Positions 61,406-64,000 of a stretch of DNA of 64,000 bases are shown here, piece by piece (positions within the stretch are counted from its first letter, which is position 1; the number at the start of each line of letters is the position of its first letter). This stretch comes from Euborellia annulipes. Taxonomy: Eukaryota; Arthropoda; Insecta; Dermaptera; Anisolabididae. The position numbers and the translations under genes are program-made. The notes beneath the pieces are model-generated. The model had not been told where the DNA came from and did no database searches. It saw only the letters and a program-made list of their open reading frames with translations. The stretch spans positions 186,001-250,000 of the forward strand of contig JAKCPI010005689.1 in NCBI GenBank assembly GCA_023213315.1, given 5' to 3'.

Positions 61406-62559
61406 AGGAAACTCACCAGTGCTTCAAGTTCATGCTGCTGTACCATTGATGTTAAAGAAATACGCAACCGAGAACGATTTTGAGGAACTGTTGGTGGGCG
61501 TACTGGCATGGCATAGAAACCATTTTCTTGAACCTGTTTCGCCTTTTCAATTGCAGCCTGACTTTCCCCCACAATAATTGGAATAATATGGCTGGTTGAT
61601 GGACTTACATAGCCTTTTTGTACAACAGCGTGCTGAAGATATTGGCTAATATTTTTTAAATGTTCACGTTGAGATTGAGCTTGTAAGACTTTTTGGAATG
61701 CAAAATTTGCCCATGCCATCAAAATCGGCGGTTGAGCAGTACTGAAAATAAGCGGACGCATTTTATTAATGAGATAATCTTTAATAATTGGGTGACAAAT
61801 AATGTAACCACCGACTGCTGCTAATGCTTTACCCAATGTCCCCACTAAAAAATCAATATCTTGAATGACATTGTATTGTTCAGCACATCCCAACCCTTGC
61901 TGACCGCGCACACCAATTGAATGCGCTTCATCAACATACAGCATGGTTTTGGCAAAACGTTTTTTGAGCTGGACTAAAGCGGCTAGATCCGTTTCATCAC
62001 CGTCCATACTAAAAATACTTTCAGTCACCACAATAATGCGTTCAACCTTGTCATCGTCGTGATATTTTTGCAAAAGTTGCTCTAAGTGCTGTAAATCATT
62101 ATGGCGATAACGTACATACTGCGCCCCCGATAAACGTATACCATCGATCATGCTGGCATGAACCAGCTTATCAGCCAAAATTAATGTTTTACTGTCAGCA
62201 ACAGCAGGCAAAATACCAATATTCATGTGATAGCCACTATTAAATAATAGTGCCGCCCGACCACCAAATGCTTTGCTTAGGCTATTTTCTAATTGTTCAT
62301 ATTCTTCAAAATTACCCGTTAATAGACGTGATGATGAAGAACTAAAATAGCTACGCTCGACTGGAAAACTGTCTAAAAACTCTTCACGAAGTTTTACATC
62401 CGCAGCTAGGCCAAGATAATCATTGGATGCCAAGTTCAGCATCGTTTTATTTTGAATTGTAATAAAACGACCTTGCTGCACATTTTGGGTAAATTGTCTG
62501 AAGTTACCTTGCTGTTTTAGTTCATCCAATTGAGTAGCAAAATGATCAAGCAATATCAT
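61402..62559 (-). CDS. bioF: 8-amino-7-oxononanoate synthase
   Basis: PLP enzyme joining pimeloyl thioester and alanine. It has 385 residues from ATG 62559 ([18 protein letters not shown]), with AGGAG upstream; a longer frame from 62595 would lie inside bioA. The cofactor lysine is in [17 protein letters not shown], and [13 protein letters not shown] and [16 protein letters not shown] are typical. It starts one base after the bioA stop. Confidence 0.95.
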   Translation of the reverse strand: MILLDHFATQLDELKQQGNFRQFTQNVQQGRFITIQNKTMLNLASNDYLGLAADVKLREEFLDSFPVERSYFSSSSSRLLTGNFEEYEQLENSLSKAFGGRAALLFNSGYHMNIGILPAVADSKTLILADKLVHASMIDGIRLSGAQYVRYRHNDLQHLEQLLQKYHDDDKVERIIVVTESIFSMDGDETDLAALVQLKKRFAKTMLYVDEAHSIGVRGQQGLGCAEQYNVIQDIDFLVGTLGKALAAVGGYIICHPIIKDYLINKMRPLIFSTAQPPILMAWANFAFQKVLQAQSQREHLKNISQYLQHAVVQKGYVSPSTSHIIPIIVGESQAAIEKAKQVQENGFYAMPVRPPTVPQNRSRLRISLTSMVQQHELEALVSFL

Positions 62560-62560
62560 T

Positions 62561-63841
62561 TTAATGCACTCCTTGCATCGTTTTAACAACTTCAACTAAC
62601 TGTTCAAGCAAATTGCTTAGTTCTTGATGAGTGATTACATAAGGTGGCATGACATACACCAGCTTGCCAAAAGGACGAATCCAGATTCCACGGTCAACAA
62701 ACTCTTTCTGCAATGTTTTCATATCAACATTAAAAGTGAGTTCAACTACACCTATTGCACCAAGTACTCTCACATCAGCAACATAATCTAGCTGATTAAG
62801 CGGTGTTAAATATTGAGTAAGCTGTTGCTCAATTCGCTCAATATTGGCTTGCCAATCTTGCTCAATTAATAATTGCGTACTTTTTAAGGCAACAGCACAA
62901 GCAAGCGGATTGGCCATAAAGGTTGGGCCGTGCATAAATACGCCAGCCTCTCCCTGACTAATCATTTCCGCCACATGCTTTGTGGTTAAGGTAGCAGATA
63001 ATGTCATATAACCGCCTGTTAGCCCTTTACCTATACACATAATGTCCGGTTCAACTTGCGCATGTTCCCACGCAAAAAGCTTACCAGTGCGGCCAAAGCC
63101 AGTCGCAATTTCATCAAAAATTAATAACAGATTATATTGTTCACAAAGCGCTTTAGCCTGACGTAAATATTCAGGATGATAAAAACGCATGCCCCCCGCA
63201 CCTTGTACGATCGGCTCAATAATTAAGGCTGCAAGATGCTGATGATTTTGCTGAATGGCTTGTTCTAATTCTGCAATATCTTGTGGATTCCATTCTTCAT
63301 GAAATTTGGTTTGTGGCGCTGCAACAAAAAGACGATTGGGTAAGCTTGTACCAAAAATCTGATGCATGCCTGTAACTGGATCACACACAGACATCGCATT
63401 CCATGTATCCCCATGGTAGCCGGAACGTGTGGTAATAAAATTTGTTTTTTGTGGTTGACCTTGTGCATTCCAAAACTGCACTGCCATTTTCAAGGCGACT
63501 TCTACTGCAACCGAACCTGAGTCTGCATAGAAAATTTTATCGAGACTTGGCGGGGTAATTTTTAAAAGAATTTTTCCAAGTTCAATGGCAGGATCATGCG
63601 TTAGTCCACCAAACATAATATGGGACATGCTTTGTAATTGATCGGTTACTGCCTGATTGAGTTCAGGGTGGTTATAACCGTGAATCGCACACCACCAAGA
63701 TGACATACCATCAATTAAAGTCCTTCCATCATCTAACTCAATCGTCGCACCATATGCACGTTTGACTTTAAATGTCGGTAAAGGTTGGGTCATTGAAGTA
63801 TAAGGATGCCAAATATGTTCCAAATCAAAATTATCGGTCAT
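62561..63841 (-). CDS. bioA: Adenosylmethionine-8-amino-7-oxononanoate aminotransferase
   Basis: Uses SAM as amino donor to form DAPA from KAPA. Class III aminotransferase of 426 residues from ATG 63841 ([17 protein letters not shown]). PLP site: [29 protein letters not shown], and the Schiff-base Lys in [24 protein letters not shown] and [13 protein letters not shown] are typical of BioA. It leads the cluster. I looked for a BirA operator between 63842 and 63930 and saw only one possible half-site (GTTTAAC-like), so regulation is not clear. Confidence 0.95.
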   Translation of the reverse strand: MTDNFDLEHIWHPYTSMTQPLPTFKVKRAYGATIELDDGRTLIDGMSSWWCAIHGYNHPELNQAVTDQLQSMSHIMFGGLTHDPAIELGKILLKITPPSLDKIFYADSGSVAVEVALKMAVQFWNAQGQPQKTNFITTRSGYHGDTWNAMSVCDPVTGMHQIFGTSLPNRLFVAAPQTKFHEEWNPQDIAELEQAIQQNHQHLAALIIEPIVQGAGGMRFYHPEYLRQAKALCEQYNLLLIFDEIATGFGRTGKLFAWEHAQVEPDIMCIGKGLTGGYMTLSATLTTKHVAEMISQGEAGVFMHGPTFMANPLACAVALKSTQLLIEQDWQANIERIEQQLTQYLTPLNQLDYVADVRVLGAIGVVELTFNVDMKTLQKEFVDRGIWIRPFGKLVYVMPPYVITHQELSNLLEQLVEVVKTMQGVH

Positions 63842-63934
63842 CCTATTTACCCTTTTACAGCGTTCAAATCTTTCATTAAACACATGTTAAACCTGTTAAG
63901 AATGAAAGAAAATTGCGATATCAATCAAAGCTGA

Positions 63935-64000
63935 TTAACTTTGCTGATGAAATGTTAAAAATTGGCAGATTTCTTCAATTGTTCGTTCAACTTGTAGATA
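63935..64000 (-). CDS. Possible C-terminal end of a gene entering from beyond the window
   Basis: On the minus strand the sequence is open from the window edge at 64000 for 21 codons (LQVERTIEEICQFLTF) to TAA at 63935. It has ordinary codon use, but it is too short to identify. Confidence 0.35.
   Translation of the reverse strand, partial: YLQVERTIEEICQFLTFHQQS

Noticed and set aside
63842..63930. BirA operator upstream of bioA
   Set aside because: Only one possible half-site was seen; the second at the expected spacing is missing.

Overview
The window looks like a chromosome of the Acinetobacter baumannii/calcoaceticus group. It is AT-rich and consists almost entirely of core genes. The proteins have the character of that genus throughout (MinC/D/E, FtsK, FabB, HemJ, glutamine-dependent NadE, BamD, a bioA-bioF-bioC-bioD cluster). 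I see no insertion sequence, prophage, integron or CRISPR array. The organism call is an inference from protein character and was not searched against a database.

Layout. 1-8.6 kb: dut (partial), rep, a broken OmpA-type lipoprotein, a PlsC-like acyltransferase, a voltage-sensor-like membrane protein, minCDE, a PA4642-type small protein and a LysE/RhtC exporter. 8.7-17.7 kb: ftsK, trxB, a monooxygenase-like gene, aat and bpt (N-degron aminoacyl transferases), rimI and two tandem metal-dependent hydrolase paralogues. 17.9-24.1 kb: the str operon rpsL-rpsG-fusA-tuf on the minus strand, then an EcsC-family gene. 24.4-31.4 kb: fabB-hemJ, a small HELTH protein, nadE with a coupled gene of unknown function, two identical elongator tRNA-Met genes flanking a decayed PDR/VanB-type reductase, and rnpB. 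31.4-38.1 kb: ferredoxin-coaD, smpB, a secreted protein, a flavodoxin, pgeF-rluD and bamD. 38.2-47.1 kb: dnaG, hemA, then TPR protein-lolB-ispE-prs-rplY-pth and panD. 47.1-52.7 kb: a GDYXXLXY/DUF4401-type membrane pair, an FMN riboswitch with ribB, a HAD phosphatase, thiD and a BON-LysM protein. 52.8-64 kb: acpP-fabG-fabD, rpmF-yceD, epmC, a Sua5/YciO protein, scpA-scpB-rluB, and the biotin cluster.

The dominant anomaly is the reading frame. About thirty genes are broken by single-base insertions or deletions, many of them in homopolymer runs. They include genes a living cell cannot lose (fusA, rpsL, ftsK, fabD, fabG, ispE). In most cases the conserved protein continues at once in another frame. 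I read this as base-calling error of the pyrosequencing type and not as biological decay. I therefore give whole-gene coordinates across the breaks and state where each break lies. The clearest exception is the VanB-type remnant between the two tRNA-Met genes, which lacks its whole N-terminal domain and looks like true gene decay.

Functionally the window covers cell division (MinCDE, FtsK, ScpAB), translation (S7, S12, EF-G, EF-Tu, L25, L32, Pth, SmpB, RNase P RNA, tRNA-Met, RluB, RluD, RimI), fatty-acid and biotin synthesis (FabB/D/G, AcpP, BioA/F/C/D), other cofactor supply (NadE, CoaD, PanD, RibB, ThiD, HemA, HemJ), and envelope assembly (BamD, LolB). I found no convincing undescribed multi-gene system. 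The best leads are the duplicated tRNA-Met unit with its remnant, a nested dyad over the rpsL operon promoter, a possible 11-codon leader before panD, and several conserved proteins of unknown function.
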